This document shows, in pieces, positions 46,514-56,048 of a DNA stretch of 64,000 nucleotides. Position 1 is the stretch's first letter. Each line of letters starts with the position of its first letter. Made by a program: the position numbers and the translations under genes. Source of the stretch: Coprinopsis marcescibilis (taxonomy: Eukaryota > Basidiomycota > Agaricomycetes > Agaricales > Psathyrellaceae); assembly GCA_004369085.1 (NCBI GenBank), contig ML210187.1:62001-126000 (forward strand), written 5' to 3'. The notes beneath the pieces were generated by a model. It was not told where the DNA came from, did no database searches, and saw only the letters and a list, made by a program, of their open reading frames with translations.

Positions 46514-47557
46514 CACAATGGGCGCTGCTGACCCCGTTATCACCCTACTGTTCCCCGTCCTCTCTGTTGTCTCGCTCGGTACTGGAGGTCCAAGAGACGA
46601 TGGGCTACGCTTGCATTACCCCCCAGCCCTTCAGATGGCCCATAATCGGGAACATGCCTAACTTACCACGCACACGCGCTTGGTAAGGGTTTACGAAGCG
46701 GGGACAAGAGCTGAGTATGGCTTTCGTTGCCCGATCTAGTGGCTCCTGAGCCTGACATTGAGATTTGACTCATTAATTGTTCTACTACTACGTGTTAGAT
46801 TTAGATATCGTCTATTTGAGTTTATGCGGGGCTGGGATTGTCATTATCAACACGTTCGAGGTGGCTATGGATCTTGGACAAGCGGTCGGCGACTCGGGGA
46901 TTTATTCTGACCGGTTAGTCAGAAGTCTTTCCTCCGCTTCGCCCCTACTACGCATGAGCGTTCAATTTATTGATCAAGGCCGCGGGCTATTCTGATTGAT
47001 GGAATGCAAGTCCAAGTTTCTCCTCAGGCCTCAGTGCTCAGTTCCCCAAACGCAATGCTGTGCTGACAAGTTGAATATCTGTTCAGGGTCGGATTTGATT
47101 ATATTTTGCTTTCACTTCTGAAGTACGGAGATCGGTGGAGAGAACGGAGGAGACTGTTCCACGAGCATCTGCGTCCCTCCAAGTCGAGCGTCTACAAGAT
47201 TCTGCATCAGGTTCGACGGACGATGGTTCAGCTAGCCAACCGACCTCCAGACGAGATCCAAAGTACATTTCGACAGTGAGTACTACTGCAAGTGGTGAAC
47301 GTTGCACATTCAACTCTATAATTGCAGCATGAGTGGTGGAATAGCCCTCTCTGTGAGCCACAGGCTGTCGATCAGCGATAAAGACGATTCCCATATCGTT
47401 TGTGGAGGAGGTGTCGAGAAAGCTGAACTCGCTCGCAGGGCTGGTTAAGGGCTGGCCATCTTCGTCCTCAACCGGTTCCCCATCTTCAAGCACATTCCTT
47501 CCTGGTTTCCTGAGGCCAGGTCCAAGCGACAGACGCTTCAAATACGGCCGTATGCTG
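46514..47557 (+). pseudogene. Cytochrome P450 pseudogene, truncated at the duplication junction
   Basis: This is the copy 1 partner of the P450 at 52705-55058. The N-terminal exon keeps MGAADPVITLL but shifts frame before the proline-rich hinge, losing the KRRRANLPLPP part. The DIVYLSLCGAGIVIINTFEVAMDL exon carries small changes. The YGDRWRERRRLFHEHLRPSKSSVY exon is well preserved but has a short deletion after VYK. The next exon (MSGGIALSVSHRLSI) is frameshifted near 47400. Homology stops at TATGCTG (47557), in the equivalent of exon 5; the I-helix, K-helix and heme regions never follow. Eight filler bases then lead into NCL1 sequence. Confidence 0.9.
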
Positions 47558-47565
47558 GTCCGGGT

Positions 47566-49270
47566 CATTCTGAGTTGCAGGAAGTACATAGAGAGTGCGT
47601 ACAGTAATTTTTGCATCTCGAATGTTATCTAGGATTGCGAATGTGCTCCACTTGACAATCCGGGACGTTCTTGTCCCAGATATGAGCAACGTTGCGTTTG
47701 GAGACCAGCTGATTCTGCCGCAAGTCCAAATCCCATGGTACCCCAACGGCCTCGCCTAGCAATTCAATGTTACCAAAAAGGTCCAGCGCAAGCAACCCGA
47801 ATTCAAAAAGTTCCATTCTTTCTTGGTTTTTCACACTGAAACAAAAACAACGACCGCCAAAGAGCACCATGCGTCAGTGGATACAGCAAATGTTGTTCAA
47901 AAGACTGACTTGTTCGTAGGAAACGTGCCGGAACCGACGAAGCTTTTCCAGAGTCCAAAAAGGCGAGATTGGACGAAGATGCGACTGCCGTCGATGCAGT
48001 TGAATCTAAAGAGGGCAGCCCAATGGAGCGAACCCGAAGAGCCCAAAACACCTCCTGCAGGTAAAGAATCCAGCCAGAGCAACGGGTCTTTCAAGGAACA
48101 GCCGTACACATTCATATCCCCCACGCACCCCTGCATATCAACCCAGAAACATGCCCCATGTCCAATGTCCTGGTTCGCAACCCCGAAGGTGACGCAGTCC
48201 GCGTGCTGTACGTCTGCAACAACATTGTCAAGAGTGTCATCCTGACGCAGCCGTTTAGGAAGGAGATCGGAGACTCTTTGACTCGGAGTTCCCTGGTGTA
48301 GGAGGAACACTTGTTAATGGCTGTTTTATCGACTGGAAGCCACGTTATTCGCTTCCATAAAGGCACAAGTGAGATATCCACACTTAGCCATGACCTTGTC
48401 TTGTCCATCTGGAAGTCGAATGTTTCGCTTATGTCGGAAACCCCGAACAGCAAAGCAACGGCTTGCGGTTCCGGGTTGCAACCCTGCAAGTGCAGCTCGA
48501 ACGGGTGAGTCCGTTTAGTCAGGCTCGGAACGCTCCTTGCCCTTTGCCATCCCACAACGACAATGGTGTAGTGAGAGGTGCACCCTAAAACATACTCTTG
48601 TGCTCTCCACAACATCGGGGCAAGGGTAATACGTCCCCGCTCATCAACGTGACCTTTGCGGGCGCTCTTGGCGGAGACTCAGGATTGGCACAGATGAAGA
48701 GCAACTAGATGAAGACATATATGTACTTACTAACATTTCTGCATGCACACATTAGTTTAATACCTGCACATTGAATCTATGTACATTTTATCCGCTACAC
48801 CAAGGGAGGCATCGGATAGTCCTAGTCATGCACCACCAAAGCGAAAACTGGGAAATCATTGCGACGCATTGCACTTTGACCCCACGGCTTCCGGTGAATT
48901 TGCCTTGTACTGGGACGGAGCCGGAGCTGGGCTTGCGCCGTTGCCGTTGTTCGCAACGGGCTCCGACAGATGGACAGGATCTCCGACATTACTCTGATGG
49001 TCGACAAGAACGCCAAAAGGTATGTACTTATTGGTTAATGTCTCCCCCGATGAACTGTAACTGGTTTGTGATATACAGTGCCCTGAGTCTGCGCTTGTTC
49101 GGTACTGATATCACGACCTTTGAAAAGGAGAGTGAAGCCGTGCAGAAGGAGCTCGTATTTGCAAATTCATTACCCAAGAAGCGGAGTAGGGGGGCGGCGG
49201 CTGTGGCTGTGGCTGACGAATTGTTGGAATGGGTGTGTGACACAAATGCAGGTCGGTTGCTCTGCTAGAT
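47566..49270 (+). pseudogene. NCL1: NCL1/TRM4 pseudogene fragment (duplication copy 2)
   Basis: The sequence starts inside NCL1 exon 2 at CATTCTGAGTTGCAGG and follows the parent with many losses. Exon 3 is present up to FHSFLVF but with Trp116 changed to a TAG stop. About 850 bp holding the SAM loop and both catalytic cysteines is missing. The end of exon 3 and exon 4 (KKARLDEDA) follow, then exon 5 with an internal deletion between the DIVKS and QPFRKEI segments. Exon 6 is split by a 557-bp insertion, and exon 7 (ALSLRLFGTDITTF) ends with a different tail. It cannot encode a methyltransferase. Confidence 0.93.
48432..48988. mobile_element. 557-bp MITE-like insertion, TTA target duplication (PIF/Harbinger-like)
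   Basis: It begins TGTCGGAAACC and ends ...GGATCTCCGACA: terminal inverted repeats of 7 bp perfect plus a few imperfect bases. It is flanked on both sides by TTA (48429-48431 and 48989-48991). The matching place in intact NCL1 exon 6 (TTTCGCTTACTC) has one TTA and no insert, so the target duplication and the exact borders are seen by comparison. A 3-bp TTA/TWA target duplication is typical of the PIF/Harbinger superfamily. There is no transposase frame, so it is non-autonomous. Confidence 0.8.
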
Positions 49271-49342
49271 TGCCCACCAGTATTGAGCCGAACTGCTCTC
49301 CACACATGTTAAGTCACCGGTCACCGTGACGGGGTTTTCATT

Positions 49343-49984
49343 GGGTGACATTCCGTATCGATTTAGAATCCATAATTATTCTCCAAACCTAGATAGCCAT
49401 CAAATGGAGCTTGAATATTAACCCTCGCCGCAAATCCTACATCCGTATCCCAATCTAGGATATAGGTTTTCTAAATACATCAAATCATTGCCGATGTGCC
49501 CTCCCCCTTGTACCTTTCATCCCCCCCATAGTGAGCCATCCTGTAGTGTTATAAACCCACAAAAACATGATTCTGACATTTATAGCTTGGGAGAGAAGGA
49601 TTTTGACGCGCGACATTTGTCCATAGACCTCTGTGTAAGGCCGACAAGCTACACTTTGCACATTTTGTAGGGTGTACGCAGGATACGGATTCAAGGGACT
49701 ACACCACGGCTCCAACAACGCATACGAAGGCGCCGCAGAGTCGTCTCTTAACATTTTTGCAGTATTAGACGCGAGCAAGACGCGAGTTTAACTCGGAAGT
49801 TTGGGTAGACATAACTTTGAGGGGAAACGGCTGAGACGGCAGTTTCCCCATCGGGACGGAATTTGATTTAGAACTCTGGTTTGAGTCTGGAGGGTCGGGA
49901 GGCGTACGAAATCAGAGGCGGCATCCCGGCAATCTAGGTTTAGAAAATAATTATGGTTTCTAAATCGATACGGAATGTCATCCA
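49343..49984. mobile_element. 642-bp inverted-repeat element (MITE-like)
   Basis: The ends 49346-49398 and 49929-49981 are inverted copies of each other over 53 bases with four mismatches, and the match probably extends three bases outward on each side. The interior has no coding frame. The flanks carry ATT (or CATT) on both sides, consistent with a 3-4 bp target duplication. The corresponding spacer upstream of the P450 at 44008 runs through without it. The superfamily is unclear. Confidence 0.8.
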
Positions 49985-50177
49985 TTCAACAACCACAAAT
50001 TTCATTTCAAAATAACAATTACCACATGATGGGTACTTTCCGAAGGTCGTGGTTGGGTCGTGGCACCAGCATAGACGAGTTATTTATTCGAGCTTGTGGC
50101 GTGGGGCACTCTCGGCCCATTCAAACTCGATTTTCACACTACTTCTTCCTTGACCCCCACGAGTTTTCCGTGCCGCT

Positions 50178-52340
50178 ATGTCCTGGAGTGCAGTTGAAAT
50201 TGCTTTTGCCTTTCTGCTCACTCTGGTTTCCGGATTCTCGATTGGTTCTTGGAGGTCTCAGCGACGCCGTGGCAACCTTCCCTTCCCACCTCAGCCTCCA
50301 GGATGGCCGATCATTGGTAACTTGCTGGATATTCCCAGTAAGAGTGCCTGGGAATGCTTTATGAAATGGGGAGAGGAGTTAGGTATGACGCTTCTCTGTG
50401 CACTGACAATGATACCGTCTCACTGAGGGCAGACTCTGATATTGTGTATGCGAATCTGTGCGGGTCGGGGTTGGTCGTTATCAATTCTTTTGATGCGGCC
50501 ACGGATCTTTTGGACAAGAGGTCGGGGATTTACTCTGATAGGTCAGTGACTCCCTTCGCGGTATTGTGAAACGCTCTGCTGATGGAATTCGCCTGCACAG
50601 GCAAGCCGCCCCCCTTGTTGATGATGTGTATGTGAATGCTCTCTGGAATACTGGCCAGCGGTGCTGATCTCGATATTAATTTATCATTTGACCTGCGCAA
50701 TGCGCATACGTCCGTCTATCCCTACAGTGCTGGATTTGGGTACCTCGTCTCACGCCAAAAGTACGGAAACGCCTGGAGGGAACGTAGGCGCCTTCTCCAC
50801 GAGCACTTGCGGCCCTCAAATTCGAGCATATACGAGCCAAAGATCTTGGAACAGGTTCGACGATCGATGGTGCAGGTGCACCGACGCTCCGCAGATGACA
50901 TCCAAAATATCTTTCGACACATGACGGGTGGAATTGCCATCTCCTTGGCCTATGGTTTGCCAATTCAGGATAAGGACGACCCTGGCATCATATTCGCTCA
51001 GCAGGCGTCGCTAGCATTCACCAACCTGAACACAGGTCCGGCGATCTTCATTGTCGAACGCTTCCCACTTCTGAGATATGTTCCTGCGTGGTTGCCTGGA
51101 GCCTCTTTCAAGCGTCGGGCGCTCAAACTGGGGGCATACGCTGTTCCGTTCCGAGAGAAATTATTTGCAGAGGGTAAGGCAAATCTGGTAAGGCTGCCGT
51201 GATAGGCTAACTTATCTGCAAGGCTCTGATCACAACATTTTCACTAGCGTACAGAAAATGCGATCAACTCGTTTGCGTCTTGCGCCTTGGAACGGGCGCG
51301 TGACTCGGGAAAGGAAAACGTGGATGCAATCAAGGATGTCGCAGCTATCATTTTTGCTGGTAGGGTTTCCTGTGCTTCCTTCTCGTCCATTATCAATGCC
51401 TATCTTGACCTGAATGAACATAGCTGGCTCAGAGACCACATACACCACGATCAGTTTGTGGATACGGGCCATGCTCGTTAATCCGGAAGTTCAACGTCAC
51501 TTGCATCAGGAAGTCGATTCCGTGGTCTGCGACCGCCTCCCTGAGTTTTCGGATCTAAAGAAACTACCTTTTCTCGAGGCGTCTGTCATGGAGTCTTTCA
51601 GGCACGTTGCTTCGCTCGAAAGGCGATGGGATCGCAACCGCTGACCGTTCTGCCTCAGATTGTACCCGAGTCTTCCTACAGGTATGTTACCTCTTGACCC
51701 CCTTTACATGCGTCAGACTGCCTTACAAGGTGTGTGCAAATAATAGGAATATCCCATGCGTTGAGCGAAGACGATGTGTATCGGGGTTACTTCATTCCAA
51801 AGGGATCTACAGTACTCGCAAATGCATGGTGAGTGTGTTGAGTAGTATTGACAAACCGCACATACCCATGTGCCATTTCAGGGCCATGCTTCACAACGAG
51901 AAAGACTATCCTGACGCCATGACATATAACCCTGGCCGATTTATCAAGGATGACGCTATAAACCCGGCCGTCCTGGACCCGCGCAAGATGTTCTACGGTT
52001 TTGGCAGAAGGTCGGCACTTTCAACTTTTACTCACCTGGCCACTCATATTTGAATTGTACAGAGTTTGTGCAGGTGCTCATATAGCCAATGCGACTCTTC
52101 TGATGTCTGCTGCGACTATCCTGGCCTTGTTCGAGATCCGTAAAACCGACGACGATGATCGGATCGATATGGGAGCACAACCTGGTTCCCTGCTGTAAGT
52201 ACATGCTTGTGGATATGGATGTCCAGCGGTGGCTGATCTAATTCCGTCTTAGACGCCCGGTTCCGTACAGATGCGTGCTGAAAGTACGAAATAAGGCGGC
52301 AGAGTCAGTTCTTCTGCATCTGGAAGAGTCTCTGTCTTAG
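50178..52340 (+). CDS. Cytochrome P450 monooxygenase (array 2, unit copy 2)
   Basis: Eleven exons: 50178-50382, 50433-50541, 50601-50627, 50728-51187, 51248-51359, 51424-51601, 51659-51681, 51747-51828, 51882-52010, 52063-52194, 52253-52340. 514 residues, intact, and very close to the P450 at 44008 with identical intron positions. All P450 landmarks are kept: hinge LPFPPQPPGWPIIGN, AGSETT, E-S-F-R, and heme loop YGFGRRVCAG with Cys444. Differences include two extra codons at the end of exon 4. The donor of intron 6 is GCACGT where the sister gene has GTACGT; a GC donor can still be spliced but usually less efficiently. The spacing to the upstream gene is enlarged by the inverted-repeat element at 49343-49984, which lies about 190 bp before the start codon and could affect expression. 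Confidence 0.94.
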
Positions 52341-52704
52341 CGAGCGCATGATGCATTGTGAGGGGGAATGTATGGGTAGGCAAACAATCATGTCTCCGAG
52401 CCTTCATGGTTTGCGAGCATAACTATTTATAACCCGTATGCGCGTCCTCCTGTACATGTGTACTCGGACTCTATACGTGCTTGCCGTTAGCCAGGGGGCC
52501 GTGTGGAGATGGCAATGTTCCTTGGGAAATAAGCCCAAGTGAGTAAATGCTATCTGTTCAATAGGTACGTAATAGCTAAAGGTCATGGGTCCAGACTCCA
52601 CAGCTGGCTGGCTGATTTCTCCCAATTCTATCCCAAGCGGTTTGTGGATTCATATAATTCAATCGCCTTCTTCAACCTTAGTCGTAACTAACCTGCACCC
52701 ACCG
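52341..52704. other. Spacer, 364 bp
   Basis: Homologous to 46133-46513. It holds the 3' flank of the P450 at 50178 and the promoter of the P450 at 52705. No other feature is seen. Confidence 0.5.
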
Positions 52705-55058
52705 ATGCTCGCAATGGGCGCTGCTGCAGACCCCGTTATCACTCTACTGCTCCTCGTCCTCCCTGTTGTCTCGCTCGCATACTGGGGCTCCAAGAGACGA
52801 CGGGCTAACCTCCCTTTACCACCCCAGCCTCCTGGATGGCCCATCATCGGGAACCTGCTTAGCTTACCGCGCACACGCGCTTGGGAAAGGTTTACGAAGT
52901 GGGGACAAGAGCTGAGTATGGCTTTCGTCGTCCGATCTAGAGCCTGACATTGAGATTTGACTCACTGCCTGTTCTACTATTGTGTTAGACTCGGATATCG
53001 TCTATTTGAATTTCTGCGGGGCTGGGATTGTCATTCTCAACACGTTCGAGGTGGCCATGGATCTCTTAGACAAGCGTTCGGGGATTTATTCTGACCGGTT
53101 AGTCTTTCCTCCGCTTTGCTCCTACTACGCATGAGCGTTTAATTTATTGTTCAAGGCCGCGCGCTGTCCTGATTGATGAAATGCAAGTCCAAGTTTCCCC
53201 TCAGGCCTCAGTGCTCAGTTCCCCAAACGCTGACAAGTTGAATATTCGTTCAGGGTCGGATTTGGTTATATGCTTTCACGTCTCAAGTACGGAGATCGGT
53301 GGAGAGAGCGTAGAAGGCTGTTCCACGAGCATCTGCGTCCCTCCAAGTCGAGCGTCTACGAGCCCAAGATCCTGGATCAAGTCCGACGGACGATGGTTCA
53401 GCTAGCCAACCGACCTCCAGACAAGATCCAAAGTATATTTCGACAGTGAGTACTACTGCCAGCGGTGAACGTTGCACATTCAACTCTATAATTGCAGCAT
53501 GAGTGGTGGAATAGCCCTCTCAGTGAGCTACGGGCTGTCGATCGGCGATAAAGACGATCTGCACATCGCGTTTGCGGAGGAGGTGTTGGGGAAGCTGAAT
53601 TCGCTCGCAGGGCCGGCCGTCTTTGTCTTGAACCGGTTCCCCATCTTCAGGCACATCCCTTCATGGTTTCCTGGGGCCAGGTTCAAGCGACAGGCGCTTC
53701 AAGTACGGCCGTATGCTGATCGATTTCGTGAGCTCCCGTTCGCAGCTGGGGTAGCTAATTTGGTATGTGGGTTATCTGGGTTGAGATTTGGCGAGTCGTT
53801 TGTTGAGAGGCCTCTGAATGGTCGTTTCGTGGGGTTAAATAGGAGACTCCGGATGCTACGGACTCGTTCATATCGCGCGCGCTTGAGCGTATGCGCGAGT
53901 CGTCGGAGAAGGTCTGTTTAGACGCGATCAAAGATACTGCGGCAGTGGCCTACGTAGGTGAGTACAGGTTCGCCTTTGGCGCTCGGACTCGCCTAGGCAC
54001 TCTTGTTTCGCAAGTTAAAAGTTCTCAAATGAACTGATCGACGCTCGGTGTTGATTAACTTGCTTGTCTACTTGTCTAGCTGGCTCGGAGACGACATACG
54101 CTGGGATGAGCTATTGGATTCGCGACATGATCGTCCACCCAGATGTCCAGTCCCAGCTGCAGAACGAGATCGACTCTGTCCTCTGTGGCCGCCTTCCCGA
54201 GTTTACGGACTTGGCCAAGCTGCCGTTGCTGGAAGCGTCTATTCTCGAGTCTTTAAGGTATGTCGTCTCGCCTGTCTATGAAAGTTAAATTATAATAATA
54301 AATCGGGTGTATACTATGTTCAATAGGCTGTACACCATTGTACCCACAGGTATCCAACACTCATCTCCTTCCTTTTATCTATAGCCCAAGAGGCTGACTT
54401 GAGAGTTTTACTACTAGGTGTACCCCATGCGTCCAGCGAGGACGATGTTTATCGCGGCTACTTTATTCCCAAGGGGTCTACCGTGATTCCAAACTCTTGG
54501 TGAGCTTCTTCTGGGATATCTCGCTCCTTTGTTGGTGCTTGAACGCGACCCAGGGCGATGCTGCATAACGAGAAAGACTATCCTGATGCGATGGTGTACA
54601 ATCCTAGCCGGTTCCTTAGAAACGGTATCATTGACCCGGATGTGCTGGACCCGCGCAGGATTGCATTCGGATTCGGCAGAAGGTAAGTTTGTTTGTTCGA
54701 GGTCCCTGAGCTCGCCGCGGGTCCATTAATCATTGCCACGCGTTGCTACTGCATATACCTACACACAGGATATGCGCTGGTCTGCACATTGCGAATGCAA
54801 CTCTGCTGATGGCCGCTGCGACTGTTGTAGCGCTGTTTGAGGTTCGAAAGGTGGATGGGGAGGAGGTTGAGATGGGGATGAAGAATGGGTTTGTTCAGTG
54901 AGTTCAGAATTGACACGGCTTTAGGGGTCAAAATGATGCTCATGTGGGCTTATAGCCATCCGAATCCGTATAGGTGTATTTTTGAGGTGCGGAACGACGT
55001 TTCTGGGGCTTTGCTTGGGCAGCTGGAGGAGGAGGGGGCGGTGATTGCCGGGAAATGA
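52705..55058 (+). CDS. Cytochrome P450 monooxygenase (array 2, last gene, intact)
   Basis: Twelve exons: 52705-52915, 52989-53097, 53156-53182, 53254-53445, 53498-53762, 53843-53957, 54080-54257, 54327-54349, 54418-54499, 54554-54682, 54769-54897, 54956-55058. 520 residues. It has a membrane anchor (about 10-28), KRRRA, and hinge LPLPPQPPGWPIIGN. I-helix AGSETT starts at 307, K-helix E363-x-x-R366, heme loop FGFGRRICAG with Cys446. Intron 3 begins with GCAAGT (53183); the same GC donor is kept in the decayed partner at 46.5-47.6 kb, so it is older than the duplication. A second in-frame ATG lies three codons after the first. This is the right-hand intact end of the tandem duplication; the breakpoint falls in exon 5. 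Confidence 0.95.
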
Positions 55059-55178
55059 GTGGTTCCTTTTCTTTTTCTTTCCTTTGTGTGAGACTCAGCC
55101 TCAGAGAGTATTGCGCGTGTCGTTCAGGCCATCCTATTGCGAAACGATAAGCTACCTTGCCTAACGTAAATAAGTATG

Positions 55179-56048
55179 CTACCCTTGATCGTCAACTCCT
55201 GGCTTATGTGCGCTTTGTGGAAGTAAGACCTTGTCGGCGACTTTGCAGTAGTTCAGATGATTCTTGCCGTAGATAGCGCTATCATCTTCACCGCCTGCAG
55301 TGCACCATGCGTTAACGCACGCGTCCCATAGCCATTCGTCCCCACACGCCTTCTCCACCAGCTTTTGCTTCACTTTCGCTTTCATGGCGTTATACGATGT
55401 CGATAGGTCGATTATGCAGACCCACCCTTGGCTGCTGCGTGTCGAAGCTGGTTTGTATGAATCCGGCTGCGGGAAATCCTTCCCAGCATGTTTATTTGCA
55501 TACTGCTTCTCCAGTTTAGCAAGCCTGGGGAAGTTGTATGATTAGAGTCTTGTTTTTAAGAAGAACACGGAAGTTGAGGCGCACATGCTGATAAACTCGT
55601 CAGGACCGCCATACTTTCTCCATGCGACAAGCTCCATTTCCTGTTATTTGAAAAGGATCAATATGCGGTCGTTCTGAGTTTCGAAAGGCCGGGATTGTTA
55701 GAGAGCGAATGTTCCGGAGATGAATATACGTACTTTCTTTTCTCGCAAGGCTCCGGCAACCATTTGTCCAGTTCTTCCCTTTTGAGTCTGTACAGGTCCT
55801 TTGCATTTCCCTTGTTGATCTGCAATAGGTATGAGCGTCGGTATCATTACAGAAATACGAATATTGGCTGCGCAGACTTTCGTACTAATCGATATGTTGG
55901 ATTTCCTCCATAGGGACTCGTCCACAGGCGCGAAGCAGACGCGTTTCTTCGTCGGACTATTGGCGTTTGGGGTTCGAGGAGACTTGGCAGGAGTTGCGAT
56001 CTGGGATTTGCGAGGAGACCGTACTGGTGTCGTAGGGGCTTTCGGCGG
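55179..56048 (-). CDS. Protein of unknown function, paralogue of the gene at 28774; 5' end unclear
   Basis: Exons 55878-56048, 55730-55819, 55585-55640 and 55179-55524 are open and in phase (about 220 residues). They align with the 28774-30138 protein: Pro/Lys-rich N-terminus, DESLWRKS, AWRKYGGPDEF, KVKQKLVEKACGDEWLWDACVNAW. Two problems: the codon aligned with the other gene's start Met is CCG and no in-frame ATG precedes it before a TAG, so either an upstream exon exists or the start is lost. The protein also ends at 55179, lacking the last ~170 residues of the paralogue. Intron 2 uses a less usual GTATAT donor. It may be a truncated working gene or a recent pseudogene. It lies tail-to-tail with the last P450. 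Confidence 0.5.

Larger units (their letters stand above)
41430..47557. repeat. Tandem duplication, copy 1 (about 6.1 kb)
   Basis: This runs from NCL1 exon 2 through the P450 at 44008 into exon 5 of the truncated P450 at 46514-47557. Its order and spacing are repeated in copy 2 (47566-53718). The P450-to-P450 start distance is 2507 bp here and 2527 bp in copy 2. Confidence 0.9.
47566..53718. repeat. Tandem duplication, copy 2 (about 6.15 kb)
   Basis: Second copy of 41430-47557: broken NCL1, intact P450 at 50178, and the first part of the P450 at 52705, up to the same point (TATGCTG at 53712-53718) where copy 1 ends. Its length is close to copy 1 because the NCL1 deletions are offset by two insertions. 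Confidence 0.9.

Noticed and set aside
44008..55058. P450 pair fused with NCL1 as a real bifunctional gene
   Set aside because: The junction sequence has a stop, frameshifts and lacks both active sites, so the fusion is a duplication scar.
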